Part shown: one piece after another, positions 5,776 to 6,759 of the stretch
Numbering within the stretch: position 1 is the stretch's first letter
Layout: each line of letters opens with the position of its first letter
NCBI GenBank assembly: GCA_002387735.1
Contig: DGKJ01000081.1
Location: 1 to 6,759, forward strand
DNA: 6,759 nucleotides
Source: Bacteriovoracaceae bacterium UBA4573
GTDB lineage: Bacteria > Bdellovibrionota > UBA1018 > UBA923
Reading direction: 5' to 3'
Position numbers and translations under genes: made by a program
The notes under the pieces: generated by a model
What the model was told of the DNA's origin: nothing
What the model saw: only the letters and a program-made list of their open reading frames with translations
Databases searched by the model: none

Positions 5776-6184
5776 TTATTTTCTATATTTTTTTCCCGCA
5801 GGTTTCGCCTTTTTGCTTTCGGCGTGCGGTGTATCACCGTTGTTTCAGCACGAAGACGAAAAAACTCCGCCGCCGGCTCACCGCAACGAAGTCGAGCCCC
5901 AACATATAGTAAAGATCGCAAATGGAACCGCCCAAATCGCCTGGAAAGACGGTGTATCTGTCGGCGAATCTTCATTCACAGTAACGAGTGATCAACCCAT
6001 CACCCAATTCGACTCTTGGGCAGATATGCCAGACATGGGTCATGGTACCTCCGTGTTTAATTTCGAGCGAATATCCGACCGGGAATATTTCGTAAGTGAA
6101 GTTTGGTTCACTATGCCTGGTCGATGGGTTTTATCCGTGGAAATCAATCAACAGACTTTCGAGTTTGAGTTGGACGTGCAGTGA
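5762..6184 (+). CDS. FixH/YtkA-like lipoprotein with MPDMGHG motif
   Basis: A 140-residue lipoprotein if started at the TTG at 5762, which has GGGGTG (5751-5756) five bases upstream. This start gives a clean signal peptide with lipobox LSAC (Cys22). A GTG at 5642 in the same frame would add 40 basic residues lying inside the redoxin gene and would bury the signal, so I reject it. After a Pro/Glu-rich linker the domain (residues 45-140) contains ADMPDMGHG (Met89, Met92, His94) and VWFTMPGRWVLSV (Met118), the same pair of motifs as in the protein at 4760-5227. It lacks the CxxC of that protein. Membrane anchoring could hold a metal-handling or partner-binding domain near the redoxin and the downstream outer-membrane protein. 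Function is inferred only from motif and context. Its TGA overlaps the GTG of the next gene. Confidence 0.82.
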   Translation: MRGLNYFLYFFPAGFAFLLSACGVSPLFQHEDEKTPPPAHRNEVEPQHIVKIANGTAQIAWKDGVSVGESSFTVTSDQPITQFDSWADMPDMGHGTSVFNFERISDREYFVSEVWFTMPGRWVLSVEINQQTFEFELDVQ

Positions 6185-6759
6185 ATCTCCTTTTTTTTAC
6201 GCTGCTCCCTTTTTTGTTCTTATTTATCAACACCGTCACTATCAGTCCGTCCGCTGCCTCCGCCTGTTGCGCTAGCTCCACCGCCGCTCCGTCTTTAATG
6301 ACCGAAGATAGCAAAGCTCAAACTACTCTTTCTTCTAGTTACTCCGATACCATTGGTCATTCATCGGACGACGGTTCGAGCGTCTTTTATAATGAAGAAC
6401 GTTCAGACACCGTACTGCGGTTTCGCCTTTCCCAGACGATCGCCCTTGATGACCGGTGGCAAATCAGCGCCAGCACCGATTTGTTACGAACTGAAAAAAA
6501 GTTGAGTGGTGCGCGCGAATCCACCTGGGCTTGGGGGGACACCTCGCTCGGTGCCAGCTACGAAATTTTGCCCGAATATACCTACTATCCCATTCGACCT
6601 CGAGTGTTTCTAAGCTCTGCTACTTTCTTACCCACAGGGCGCGCAGCAGACGCTCGCTCTGATCGCTTGGGTACCAATGTGTCGAGCAATGGCGCGTGGG
6701 GATTTGCAGTCAGTGGGCATGCCCTAAAAACTTGGTCTCGCTGGGACACAAGCCTCACC
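6181..6759 (+). CDS. probable outer-membrane beta-barrel protein with N-terminal Cys pair (3' end outside window)
   Basis: The frame starts at GTG 6181, overlapping the previous stop, and stays open for 193 codons to the window edge. The first 28 residues form a strong signal peptide ending in SAASA, followed at once by CCASSTAAPSL. The rest alternates polar and aromatic residues as beta-barrel strands do, for example VLRFRLSQTIAL, WQISASTDLL, WAWGDTSLGASYEIL and RVFLSSATFLPTG. A transporter- or porin-like outer-membrane protein is likely, but no specific family can be named with confidence. The Cys pair at 29-30 might bind metal, be a substrate of the redoxin, or, as ASAC resembles a weak lipobox, be lipidated. 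Reading frame and export signal are clear; the C-terminus, where a terminal aromatic would support the barrel assignment, is not in the window. Confidence 0.75.
   Translation, partial: MNLLFFTLLPFLFLFINTVTISPSAASACCASSTAAPSLMTEDSKAQTTLSSSYSDTIGHSSDDGSSVFYNEERSDTVLRFRLSQTIALDDRWQISASTDLLRTEKKLSGARESTWAWGDTSLGASYEILPEYTYYPIRPRVFLSSATFLPTGRAADARSDRLGTNVSSNGAWGFAVSGHALKTWSRWDTSLT

Overview
The window reads as chromosomal DNA of a Gram-negative, aerobic bacterium. Evidence is the two probable lipoproteins, a probable outer-membrane protein, a cytochrome c maturation (CcmI-type) domain and an O2-dependent homogentisate dioxygenase. Gene content and base composition would suit a Bdellovibrionota or delta-proteobacterium-like lineage, but that is a guess. 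No rRNA, tRNA, CRISPR array, insertion sequence or phage gene was seen.

Layout. Left block (1-742, minus strand): a small acidic protein of unknown function lies just upstream of clpP, whose 3' end is off the window. Control region (743-870): a short divergent intergenic stretch. Middle block (871-4037, plus strand): four tightly packed genes, namely a lipoprotein made only of a CcmI C-terminal-like domain, a fumarylacetoacetate hydrolase (FAH) family enzyme, a short homogentisate 1,2-dioxygenase, and a flavin reductase-like split-barrel protein. Right block (4097-6759, plus strand): a YiiX/NlpC-P60-like cysteine hydrolase, followed by a coupled set of four exported proteins. These are a FixH/YtkA-like protein, a CPC-motif redoxin, a FixH/YtkA-like lipoprotein, and the start of a probable outer-membrane protein whose mature end begins with a Cys pair.

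How the genes may work together. The dioxygenase opens the homogentisate ring and the FAH-family enzyme would cleave the fumarylacetoacetate formed later in tyrosine/phenylalanine breakdown. The isomerase for the step between them is not in the window. The last four genes look like one envelope pathway. Two members share a Met/His motif, MPxMGHG, followed by FTMxGxW; one of these also has a CxxC; the redoxin has CPC plus a C-terminal Cys. That points to metal (perhaps copper) or thiol handling in the periplasm. It is the most interesting part of the window and its function is inferred, not shown.

Translation is tightly linked along the plus strand: stop and start abut at 1311/1312, genes overlap at 3402-3415, 5224-5227, 5762-5775 and 6181-6184, and the last three starts are all non-ATG.
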